From an uncultured Ruminococcus sp. (GTDB taxonomy: Bacteria; Bacillota; Clostridia; Oscillospirales; Acutalibacteraceae), in the NCBI GenBank assembly GCA_902773245.1, contig CACYDY010000127.1, positions 1 to 5,570 on the forward strand: 5,570 nt of DNA. Direction: 5' to 3'. Shown piece after piece: positions 1 through 5,099 of the stretch; positions within the stretch are counted from its first letter, which is position 1; each line of letters begins with the position of its first letter. The translations under genes were made by a program, and so were the position numbers. The notes under the pieces are model-generated. The model was not told the origin of the DNA. It made no database searches and saw only the letters and a program-made list of their open reading frames with translations.

Positions 1-375
1 ATCAACGTCGCCCTTTCCCTGATGTGACAAAGCGGCCTCCAATGTTCCCAATCCCGAAAAAGCCCAACAGGTGTTATTGCTGCCCTGACTTCTTATCGGG
101 GTAGTTTTGGTTTGATAGCTTGGCGGCAGCGAACCCGAGGGTTGAATAATACTTCCCTTTGCCGAATACGGCGGTATTCCGACGCCGGAGTTTTCGTCAA
201 CTTCTATTTCACCGTTCATATAAGCTTCGTATGTATCGGTATGATCAGACGCAAGAACAGCCTTGATCGGCACATCTTCACACACCCCGGCATTAGCCGA
301 AGCCGACGCCGAAACAATAAGCGCCGACGAGATCACTGCACATATTGACGCTTTTACGACAGATTTTTTCGTCAT
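1..375 (-). CDS. Secreted papain-like (C1 family) cysteine peptidase, N-terminal part only
   Basis: An open frame of 125 codons runs from ATG at 375 to the window edge without a stop, so the gene is 3'-truncated by the window. Residues 1-29 form a signal peptide: basic MTKK start, hydrophobic core around 9-23, and an A-x-A type end near ASANA, so cleavage is likely after A27 or A29. Residues about 30-82 are an acidic linker or propeptide without a motif I recognise. From L83 the frame reads LPPSYQ, then PIRSQG, then CWAFSGLGTLEAAL, which is the start of a papain fold. Q97 is the oxyanion-hole glutamine and C103 the nucleophile; the catalytic His and Asn would lie beyond the edge. The papain CGSC disulfide cysteine is replaced here (NNTC). 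The protein is presumably exported and degrades extracellular or wall-associated protein; substrate unknown. The start is supported by TAAGGAGAG at 382-390 and a promoter at 408-436. Confidence 0.85.
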   Translation of the reverse strand, partial: MTKKSVVKASICAVISSALIVSASASANAGVCEDVPIKAVLASDHTDTYEAYMNGEIEVDENSGVGIPPYSAKGSIIQPSGSLPPSYQTKTTPIRSQGSNNTCWAFSGLGTLEAALSHQGKGDVD

Positions 376-381
376 AGTGTT

Positions 382-390
382 CTCTCCTTA
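382..390 (-). promoter_or_regulatory. Ribosome binding site of the C1 peptidase gene
   Basis: The minus strand reads TAAGGAGAG, with 8 nt between AAGGAG and the ATG at 375. This fixes the start, since no other start with a comparable site is nearby. Confidence 0.8.
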
Positions 391-407
391 AACAAGTTGT
401 TATTACT

Positions 408-436
408 ATTATAACAGAATAAAAAATCATTGTAAA
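408..436 (-). promoter_or_regulatory. Sigma-A type promoter of the C1 peptidase gene
   Basis: On the minus strand there is TTTACA (436-431), a 17-nt spacer and a perfect TATAAT (413-408). Transcription should begin near 401, giving a leader of about 25 nt that carries the ribosome binding site. The peptidase is therefore probably its own transcription unit, separated from the gene upstream by the hairpin at 477-516. Confidence 0.75.
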
Positions 437-476
437 CAAATTTTCGGAAATAATCTTCTGATTTGCTGTTAGAAAT

Positions 477-516
477 ATGGGGTACTTTTCCCGACTGCCC
501 GAGTAAAGCACCCCAT
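477..516 (-). terminator. Probable intrinsic terminator of the 194-aa membrane protein gene
   Basis: Starting 5 nt after the stop at 522, positions 516-505 and 488-477 pair over 12 bp (ATGGGGTGCTTT with AAAGTACCCCAT, one G-U), with a 16-nt loop. The stem is strong and well placed. The following tract on the minus strand, ATTTCTAAC, is only moderately T-rich, so termination may be incomplete, or the hairpin may serve mainly to protect the mRNA 3' end. Confidence 0.6.
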
Positions 517-521
517 TATTA

Positions 522-1106
522 TCAATAATCAAAATTAACATTTCTTTTGTTCACAGATTTGCAAATGTTAGTTACGTCACGCTCAAAAAGATCGTTGATA
601 GTTACAACGCAAAGCGTATAGATTTTATCGCCGCAAACTACCTTGAGCGAGCTTGATTCGCCCTCTTTTGCTTTGTGTTGTTTGTCGGTCTTTGCTTCCT
701 GATAAACTCTTTGAATATCATCGTAAAAAGCTATCATTCCCATATTTCTGCCAATAAGACAATATTCACCGACGATCAGATTATCGCCAAGTTCTCTTGA
801 TCCGTTTTGAAAATCGCTGAGAACATATTCTTCAAGATGTTTTTGCTGAATTGTCTGCATTCTGCTTTCATAGAGTTTCAGATATTTTGTAAAGACTATC
901 TTCTTAATTACAAAATATAAAACCCAACCAAATACGAAAGCTACAAAAACCATTATAATGTTCAGCAGTATGTAATTAACAGGCAAACAAGCATTTCTAA
1001 TAGTTTTATATGCGACAAAAATAATTCCCATCATCAAAACGATTATGTATCCTCTGAGCTTGGCCAAGCTGCCATATGGGACACAATACTTTTTTAATTC
1101 TTCCAT
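522..1106 (-). CDS. Unrecognised two-helix membrane protein with a cytoplasmic C-terminal domain (194 aa)
   Basis: I do not recognise this protein. It has two hydrophobic segments near its start (about residues 18-35 and 43-67), then basic IKK and a soluble region of about 125 residues. By the positive-inside rule both ends probably face the cytoplasm. The soluble part contains GEYCLIGRNMGMIAFYDDI (113-131) and, after a polar stretch at 137-152, GDKIYTLCV (159-167). This strand-rich pattern resembles small membrane-anchored proteins with a PH-like C-terminal domain, but that is a loose inference. I chose the ATG at 1106, with GGGGG at 1116-1120 nine nt upstream as a modest ribosome site. In-frame GTG at 1130 and TTG at 1139 would add 8 or 11 residues and cannot be excluded. 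The gene has its own promoter, a leader of about 114 nt and a hairpin just after its stop, so it is probably monocistronic. Confidence 0.8.
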   Translation of the reverse strand: MEELKKYCVPYGSLAKLRGYIIVLMMGIIFVAYKTIRNACLPVNYILLNIIMVFVAFVFGWVLYFVIKKIVFTKYLKLYESRMQTIQQKHLEEYVLSDFQNGSRELGDNLIVGEYCLIGRNMGMIAFYDDIQRVYQEAKTDKQHKAKEGESSSLKVVCGDKIYTLCVVTINDLFERDVTNICKSVNKRNVNFDY

Positions 1107-1220
1107 AATACAAATCCCCCGTTCATACACCCCGAACAAACCTCAACACAAAAGCTTTCCGAGGTCACCGTAAGAAGCAAAATACACAAAATTCACATTA
1201 ACATACTATCATTTTGCTCC
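1107..1220 (-). promoter_or_regulatory. Long, foldable 5' leader of the membrane protein gene
   Basis: From the predicted transcription start near 1220 to the ATG at 1106 there are about 114 nt. The first 10 nt (1220-1211, GGAGCAAAAT) can pair with 1183-1174 (ATTTTGCTTC), giving a 10-bp stem with one G-U right at the 5' end of the RNA. A second inverted repeat, ACCTC/GAGGT, lies at 1165-1161 and 1144-1140. A third, weak one (GTTC/GAAC) at 1137-1134 and 1124-1121 sits just before the G-rich ribosome site. I match it to no known riboswitch class. Confidence 0.4.
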
Positions 1221-1226
1221 CATCTA

Positions 1227-1255
1227 ATTATACACCATTCCTAAAAATAAATCAA
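1227..1255 (-). promoter_or_regulatory. Sigma-A type promoter of the membrane protein gene
   Basis: On the minus strand: TTGATT (1255-1250), 17-nt spacer, perfect TATAAT (1232-1227). It lies in AT-rich DNA between the yunB stop (1286) and the membrane gene. No GC-rich terminator for yunB is visible before it, so some read-through from yunB is possible. Confidence 0.7.
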
Positions 1256-1285
1256 CAGAAATATCAAAATTTATTAATAATACTA

Positions 1286-1954
1286 TCATCTTGTTATCAA
1301 ACTTCCGCTCAGCCCCGAATTAACATTCGGAACATTGCCGACAATAACGGTTTCCCCCACCAATACGGCTGTGGTCAATTCGATCGGTTCTTGTGTGCCG
1401 CCGCAAATTATGATCAGATCGCCCGTTATGTCAAAGTAAAGTCGGTGTATCGTTTGGTTAATGCCTGCGGGGTCAAATTCGCTTCTGAAATCGGATTTAA
1501 CATCACCGGTAACAATGTTGTTGAATTCCAGCGATTTGCCGGAACCGCTCAAAAACTCGCTGTTTATCAGGCTGCCGATGGGAATTTCCGCTTTGAATTC
1601 ATACTCTTGGGAAAGCTTTTTTGAAAGATCTGCCGTTACTTCATTTTTTAATTTGTTGATAGTGACAACATCTGTGTTAAGGGACTGTATTTCTCCGCTG
1701 TCGGAGTAAGTGATCTCTATAAGATCGCTGTATTTGAGGTTCATTTCAGTCATTTTTTGGTTCACAGTTTCCGCAAACAATTCTGTCATTGTCTGTTTGC
1801 CTTTCATTACGGTATAATCCGACATAAACGGTGAAATACGTTTTTCAAAAAACAAGAACAGCCCCACAAACAAAACAACCGCAAAACAAACGAAAGCTTT
1901 GAAGAAAAATTTCCAAAATCTGCGGCTTCTTCTGCCGAATTTATTTCTGCGCAA
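1286..1954 (-). CDS. yunB: Sporulation protein YunB
   Basis: The 222-residue product matches the YunB family in architecture and motifs. It has a very basic N-terminus (RRNKFGRRSRR), one membrane segment (about 16-36), then an extracytoplasmic domain. Family hallmarks are LNTDVVTINKLKNEVT (92-107), IPIGSLINSEFLSGSG (124-139), GINQTIHRLYFDI (164-176) and, near the C-terminus, the ETVIVGNVP stretch (201-209). YunB is known as a sporulation protein made in the mother cell under sigma-E in Bacillus; its molecular role is poorly defined. Its presence implies a spore-forming lineage. The start is TTG at 1954, supported by AGGGGGTG at 1960-1967 five nt upstream; no ATG fits better. Unlike in Bacillus, I see no convincing sigma-E promoter; a sigma-A-like one lies at 1972-2001. 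A hairpin (1963-1986) overlaps the ribosome site. Confidence 0.9.
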   Translation of the reverse strand: MRRNKFGRRSRRFWKFFFKAFVCFAVVLFVGLFLFFEKRISPFMSDYTVMKGKQTMTELFAETVNQKMTEMNLKYSDLIEITYSDSGEIQSLNTDVVTINKLKNEVTADLSKKLSQEYEFKAEIPIGSLINSEFLSGSGKSLEFNNIVTGDVKSDFRSEFDPAGINQTIHRLYFDITGDLIIICGGTQEPIELTTAVLVGETVIVGNVPNVNSGLSGSLITR

Positions 1955-1962
1955 AATAACAC

Positions 1963-1986
1963 CCCCTGAGCATTATACTCAAGGGG
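1963..1986 (-). terminator. Hairpin upstream of yunB: weak terminator or ribosome-site-masking structure
   Basis: On the minus strand CCCCTTGAG (1986-1978) pairs with CTCAGGGG (1970-1963), giving 8 bp with one bulged T and a 7-nt loop. The tract that follows (TGTTATTTT, 1961-1953) is T-rich enough for weak termination of the efp/CD1247 transcript. Its 3' arm is the yunB Shine-Dalgarno itself, so in read-through RNA it would also block yunB translation. Which role dominates cannot be told from sequence. Confidence 0.5.
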
Positions 1987-2001
1987 CGAACAAATTGTTA
2001 A
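1972..2001 (-). promoter_or_regulatory. Candidate promoter of yunB
   Basis: On the minus strand: TTAACA (2001-1996), 18-nt spacer, TATAAT (1977-1972). The -10 box is the loop of the hairpin at 1963-1986. Transcription would begin near 1965, leaving a leader of only about 10 nt and removing the left arm of the hairpin. A sporulation gene would be expected to use sigma-E or another sporulation factor, so this match may be fortuitous. Confidence 0.4.
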
Positions 2002-2036
2002 AGAATATTCCCAAATCAGATATTTACAAAACCACA

Positions 2037-2054
2037 GATGTAATCAGTGCTTCC
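2037..2054 (-). repeat. Copy 1 of the 18-nt motif GGAAGCACTGATTAAATC
   Basis: Directly after the stop codon ending at 2055, the minus strand reads GGAAGCACTGATTACATC. It differs from the consensus of the three copies in this window at one position; the other two copies are on the plus strand at 5403-5420 and 5484-5501. Confidence 0.5.
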
Positions 2055-2480
2055 TTAGTTTTCTTCCGAATCGTTGATATCATCGGCAGAAAGACTTGAA
2101 AAATCAAACTCGAGATTTTTTCCGCAATTAGGACAGTCAATAGAACCCTCGATCAAAATATCCTCCGACACACAGATCTCATCGCCGCATTTCGGGCATA
2201 CAACCTCGTAATACTCGCTGTTTTCATCGAAGTCGTCAAAATCGTCCTCGTCCTCTTCAGCATCATAGAGGTCGTCCTCAACGATAGAAAGATCCTGATC
2301 AATTTCATCAACCTGCATACTCAGCTCGTCATACAATTCTCCGAGGTCAGTGATCTCGTCGGAAACGTCTTCGAGCAAATCAATTACGGCTTTCAAAACC
2401 TTTACCGTGTCATCACTTTCATTAAGCTTCAAGCCATCTGTAAGCCCCTTAATATAAGCTACTTTTTCTTTAATATCCAA
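2055..2480 (-). CDS. CD1247-type acidic coiled-coil/zinc-ribbon protein (141 aa)
   Basis: The N-terminus MDIKEKVAYIKGLTDGL matches the CD1247 N-terminal domain shared by many clostridial hypothetical proteins. After it come a leucine/acid-rich helical region likely to form a coiled coil (about 28-72), a highly acidic linker (74-87, mostly D and E), and a zinc ribbon with C95-P-K-C98 and C116-P-N-C119 (CxxC...CxxC). The protein is small, very acidic and cytoplasmic, with no enzyme motif. Its function is not known to me; a zinc-stabilised adaptor or regulator is a guess. It lies 62 nt after efp with no strong terminator between them, so it is probably co-expressed with EF-P. The start is TTG at 2480, supported by AAAGGAGG eight nt upstream (2489-2496). 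Confidence 0.85.
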   Translation of the reverse strand: MDIKEKVAYIKGLTDGLKLNESDDTVKVLKAVIDLLEDVSDEITDLGELYDELSMQVDEIDQDLSIVEDDLYDAEEDEDDFDDFDENSEYYEVVCPKCGDEICVSEDILIEGSIDCPNCGKNLEFDFSSLSADDINDSEEN

Positions 2481-2488
2481 CCTCTATT

Positions 2489-2496
2489 CCTCCTTT
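2489..2496 (-). promoter_or_regulatory. Strong ribosome binding site deciding a TTG start
   Basis: The minus strand carries AAAGGAGG, 8 nt before TTG at 2480. The near-perfect anti-16S match is what supports the non-ATG start of the CD1247-type gene. Confidence 0.75.
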
Positions 2497-2542
2497 GTGG
2501 AATACTTTATAATAACGCAGCAGCCACGCTGTATTTTATTAA

Positions 2543-3100
2543 TCAAGCGCGTCCGAGATACTCGCCTGTACGGGTGTCGATTTGGATAACCTCGCCCTCA
2601 TCAATAAAGAGAGGCACTCTTACCTCCGCACCGGTTTCAACAGTTGCGGGCTTTGTTGCGTTTGTAGCAGTATCGCCCTTGAAGCCCGGCTCGGTTGCCG
2701 TAACCTTAAGCTCAACAAAGTTCGGCGGCTCAACACCGAAAACATTGCCTTTGTAGGAAAGGACCTTACAAACCATGTTTTCTTTTACAAACTTGAAGTT
2801 GTCACCGAGAACAGACTTTCCGATCGGGATCTGCTCCCATGTTTCGGTATCCATGAAGTAGTAAAGATCACCGTCTGCATAGCTGTATTCCATATCTTTT
2901 CTCTCGATATAAGCTGTTGGGTACTTATCATTGGGGTTGAAAGTTTTTTCAACTACCGCACCCGTGATAACGTTTTTGATTTTAGTACGAACGAAAGCCG
3001 CACCCTTTCCCGGCTTTACGTGCTGAAATTCGATGATAGAAACAACCTGACCGTCCATTTCGAAGGTAACGCCGTTTCTGAAATCTCCTGCTGAAATCAT
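2543..3100 (-). CDS. efp: Translation elongation factor P
   Basis: EF-P binds between the ribosomal P and E sites and stimulates peptide bond formation at proline runs. The 185-residue product has the usual family length and three beta domains. The KOW-like N-terminal domain (1-~63) carries the loop KPGKG with K32 at its tip, the equivalent of the modified lysine (5-aminopentanolylated in Bacillus). Domain II is about 66-127. Domain III (~130-185) contains the EF-P signature K-x-A-x4-G-x2-V-x-V-P-x2-I-x2-G from K150 to G169, then the ending TRTGEYLGRA. The start is ATG at 3100 with AGGAGG eight nt upstream; an in-frame ATG at 3154 would add 18 residues but lacks a good ribosome site and exceeds the family length. 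I see no gene in this window for a known EF-P-modifying enzyme. Confidence 0.97.
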   Translation of the reverse strand: MISAGDFRNGVTFEMDGQVVSIIEFQHVKPGKGAAFVRTKIKNVITGAVVEKTFNPNDKYPTAYIERKDMEYSYADGDLYYFMDTETWEQIPIGKSVLGDNFKFVKENMVCKVLSYKGNVFGVEPPNFVELKVTATEPGFKGDTATNATKPATVETGAEVRVPLFIDEGEVIQIDTRTGEYLGRA

Positions 3101-3138
3101 ATTAAATCCTCCTGTTTTTGGAATGTAGACTCTCAATT

Positions 3139-3161
3139 CTTGAAAGATTTTCATCTTTAAG
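3139..3161 (-). other. Hairpin with GAAA tetraloop in the efp leader
   Basis: On the minus strand CTTAAAGAT, GAAA, then ATCTTT-C-AAG form a 9-bp stem with one bulged C and a GNRA tetraloop. It sits in the predicted 78-nt efp leader, about 40 nt before the start. No T-run follows, so it is not a terminator. mRNA stabilisation or translational tuning is possible. Confidence 0.4.
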
Positions 3162-3184
3162 AAAAAAGCACCATATACTCCTCT

Positions 3185-3213
3185 ATTATACTATACAAAA
3201 GTATAAATTTCAA
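3185..3213 (-). promoter_or_regulatory. Sigma-A promoter of efp
   Basis: On the minus strand: TTGAAA (3213-3208), 17-nt spacer, TATAAT (3190-3185), preceded by an A/T-only stretch (about 3214-3230) that could act as an UP element. The start should be near 3178. This makes efp and the CD1247-type gene independent of aroQ and the peptidase, as expected for a highly expressed translation factor. Confidence 0.85.
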
Positions 3214-3224
3214 GTTTTTTTAAT

Positions 3225-3271
3225 TAAAAATCCTGTTTTGGAAAAAGTTTTATTAACAAAAGCCAAAAAGG
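3225..3271 (-). terminator. Probable terminator of the aroQ–peptidase operon
   Basis: Twelve nt after the peptidase stop, CCTTTTTGG (3271-3263) can pair with CCAAAACAGG (3241-3232), giving 9 bp with one bulge and a 21-nt T/A-rich loop. ATTTTTAATT follows. The stem is AT-rich and the loop large, so efficiency is uncertain, but it separates this operon from the efp promoter. Confidence 0.5.
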
Positions 3272-3282
3272 AAATCGGACAA

Positions 3283-4392
3283 TCAAACAATGATCAGATC
3301 CTTGGGCAATGAGGCAAAATTTTTAAATCCGTCCTTTGTCACCAAAACCATATCTTCAATTCTGACTCCGAACTCATCTGGAAGATAAATTCCGGGTTCA
3401 ACCGTTATTACCATACCGGGGCTTAAAAACGTTTCACAGCGTGAAGATACAAACGGCAGCTCATGAATATCAAGACCTACCCCGTGCCCTGTCGAATGCT
3501 TGTAGAATTCGCCAAAACCGCTGTTTTCTATCACATCTCTTGCGGCTTTGTCGACCTCGCTCGCTTTAACGCCCGATCTCACCTTTGAAAGTCCGCACAG
3601 CTGAGCTTTGCGTACAATATCGTAAATCTCACGCTGCCGCTCGCTCACCTTTCCGACAGCGATCGTTCTTGTCATATCGCTGTGATAACCTTCGAAGACC
3701 GCTCCGATATCAAACGTTACGAAATCTCCGTTTTTCACTGTTTCATCTCCGGGAACACCATGCGGCATCGATGTTTTCTTTCCTGTGATAGTTATTAAAT
3801 CGAATGAAACTCCATCTGCCCCTTTTTTCCGCATAAGGAACTCCAGCTCCAGAGCAAGCTCTTTTTCGCTCACACCGGGCTTTACAATATTCAAAAGCTC
3901 AAGATACGCTTCCTCGGTAATATCCTGCGCTTTTTGAATTTTCGCTGTTTCGTCGCTTGATTTGACTATTCTCAGATTGGAGATGAGCTTGTCGAGAGTG
4001 TCGTTTGCGGTTATCCTGCATTTTAACTCGCCGAATTTTTCTTTATAAAGCGAATAGTTTCTAACCGTTGTATACGCCGATTCGATAAAAATTTCCGTTA
4101 TTCCATGCTTTTTCACAAGTTCCCCGAGGGTTGTGTAATAACGTTCGTAAACGACCACATCACAGTTTGTAACCGATTTTTTAACGGCTTCACCGTAACG
4201 AAAATCCACGAGAAGATATGATTTTTCACGAGTAATAAACAATGTTCCCTCGCTGTTGGGAAAACCTGTCAGATAATACAGGTTAGCTTCATGAGTAACC
4301 AAAAAGGCGCTTTTATTATCCAAAAGTCTTGTTGAAAGCTTTTTAAGCTTCATGTAATTTCTGAGTTTTTGAAGTTCCGATGTTCCGCCCAT
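3283..4392 (-). CDS. yqhT: M24 family Xaa-Pro aminopeptidase/dipeptidase (YqhT-like)
   Basis: This cytoplasmic metallopeptidase of the pita-bread fold hydrolyses bonds between an N-terminal residue and proline. The 369-residue product has a creatinase-like N-terminal domain (about 20-145, including NLYYLTGFPNSEG at 37-49) and a catalytic domain (about 150-369). All five dinuclear metal ligands are present: D228 (FDIGA), D239 (HSDMTRT), H303 (STGHGVG), E332 (VEPG) and E346 (RIED). The usual supporting histidines H211 (MPHG) and H310 (DIHE) are also there. Length and order match B. subtilis YqhT, which likewise lies between the dehydroquinase gene and efp. The start at 4392 is preceded by AAAGGTGG (4400-4407), overlapping the aroQ stop, so translational coupling is likely. 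Whether it acts on dipeptides (PepQ) or longer peptides (PepP) cannot be decided from sequence. Confidence 0.93.
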   Translation of the reverse strand: MGGTSELQKLRNYMKLKKLSTRLLDNKSAFLVTHEANLYYLTGFPNSEGTLFITREKSYLLVDFRYGEAVKKSVTNCDVVVYERYYTTLGELVKKHGITEIFIESAYTTVRNYSLYKEKFGELKCRITANDTLDKLISNLRIVKSSDETAKIQKAQDITEEAYLELLNIVKPGVSEKELALELEFLMRKKGADGVSFDLITITGKKTSMPHGVPGDETVKNGDFVTFDIGAVFEGYHSDMTRTIAVGKVSERQREIYDIVRKAQLCGLSKVRSGVKASEVDKAARDVIENSGFGEFYKHSTGHGVGLDIHELPFVSSRCETFLSPGMVITVEPGIYLPDEFGVRIEDMVLVTKDGFKNFASLPKDLIIV

Positions 4393-4406
4393 AAAACAAC
4401 CACCTT

Positions 4407-4844
4407 TTAAAGTATATCATTCAGAGCATACAAAGCAAGACGATAGCTGAATTTTCCAAAGCCGCTTATCTGACCCCTGCACACGCCGCCGATAACTGTT
4501 TTGTGACGAAATTCATCACGAGCATGAACATTTGACATATGGACTTCAATTGTGGGAATACCCGGAACACAAGCGATCGCATCTCTGATGGCGTAGCTGT
4601 AGTGGGTGTAAGCCCCGGCATTGATAATTATTCCGTCTTTTTCGCCAAGTGCGGAGTGTATTTTTGATATGATCTCGCCCTCGCAATTGGACTGAAAGAT
4701 CTCGATTTCCATTCCCAACTCATTTGCCCATGAACGAACATCATTGTTAATTGTTTCGGCAGTTTCCTCGCCGTAAACATTTTTTTCTCTCAGCCCTACC
4801 ATATTAAGATTAGGACCCAAAATTAAAAGTATCTTCCTGCACAT
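4407..4844 (-). CDS. aroQ: 3-dehydroquinate dehydratase, type II
   Basis: AroQ converts 3-dehydroquinate to 3-dehydroshikimate in the shikimate pathway and works as a dodecamer in the cytoplasm. The 145 residues are typical for type II enzymes. Visible are GPNLNMVG (10-17), the catalytic lid with R19 and Y24, the NAGAYTHYS segment (75-83) with N75 and the general acid H81, EVHMSN (100-105) with E100 and H102, and substrate-binding R113. These match the classic M. tuberculosis numbering closely. At 52-56 the family's usual SNHEG is SNCEG here; that residue is not one of the catalytic set. The start at 4844 has only a weak ribosome site (GGGG at 4853-4856). It is first in a two-gene operon with the M24 peptidase, 14 nt away. 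Confidence 0.96.
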   Translation of the reverse strand: MCRKILLILGPNLNMVGLREKNVYGEETAETINNDVRSWANELGMEIEIFQSNCEGEIISKIHSALGEKDGIIINAGAYTHYSYAIRDAIACVPGIPTIEVHMSNVHARDEFRHKTVIGGVCRGQISGFGKFSYRLALYALNDIL

Positions 4845-4867
4845 TATTTTTACCCCATATTTATTTG

Positions 4868-4903
4868 TTTATAATATTTTAATTATTCGTCAATCGCTGT
4901 AAT
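4868..4903 (-). promoter_or_regulatory. Candidate promoter region of aroQ
   Basis: Two overlapping matches lie on the minus strand: ATTACA (4903-4898) with a 16-nt spacer to TAAAAT (4881-4876), and TTGACG (4893-4888) with a short 14-nt spacer to TATAAA (4873-4868). Neither is ideal. The rpsU terminator upstream means aroQ needs a promoter in the 4857-5024 stretch, and this is the best candidate there. Confidence 0.35.
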
Positions 4904-5024
4904 TTCGGCTATTATTTTCGCTGTTTAATAATACACCAATTATCCTATGAAACTAATGATTGATCCGAACAACCACTGCGAACCTCTGCATTTGAGCAAA
5001 ATGTCACATTAAGTTACGGAACGT

Positions 5025-5067
5025 AAAAAAAACAGTGAGCAGCCTGATAAATATTAAGACCACTCAC
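5025..5067 (-). terminator. Intrinsic terminator of rpsU
   Basis: On the minus strand GTGAGTGGTC (5067-5058) pairs with GGCTGCTCAC (5044-5035) over 10 bp including three G-U pairs, with a 13-nt loop. After TG comes a run of eight T (5032-5025). It lies 33 nt after the rpsU stop and ends that transcript before aroQ. Confidence 0.9.
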
Positions 5068-5099
5068 CCTTTTTCCAACTATTCATTTGTAAGTTTAAA

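Noticed and set aside
293..541. An 82-codon minus-strand frame starting near 541
   Set aside because: It spans the hairpin, promoter and ribosome site of the C1 peptidase gene and overlaps its signal peptide in another frame. It has no ribosome site and no recognisable protein features.
1107..1220. A known riboswitch class in the long leader
   Set aside because: I could not match the stems and loops to the conserved cores of common classes (for example TPP, SAM, FMN, c-di-GMP, glycine, T-box).
1214..1624. A 136-codon plus-strand frame opposite yunB
   Set aside because: It is antisense to a clear family member, has low-complexity, non-protein-like composition, and lacks a ribosome site.
1955..2008. 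A sigma-E promoter for yunB, suggested by GAATATT at 2008-2002 on the minus strand
   Set aside because: The -35-like match is good, but nothing like CATACAxT follows at 14-15 nt; the base pattern there is CGCCCCTT.
2582..3094. A 170-codon plus-strand frame opposite efp
   Set aside because: It is a mirror of the efp reading frame; EF-P on the other strand is unambiguous and no ribosome site precedes this frame.
3101..3154. Longer efp start adding 18 residues (ATG at 3154)
   Set aside because: There is no good ribosome site before 3154, the added residues are unlike any EF-P, and the 185-aa version from 3100 has AGGAGG and the standard family length.
3157..3174. Five-codon leader ORF (ATG GTG CTT TTT TCT TAA) in the efp leader
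   Set aside because: Its GAGGAG lies only 3 nt from the ATG and mostly upstream of the expected transcription start, so it is probably not in the mRNA.
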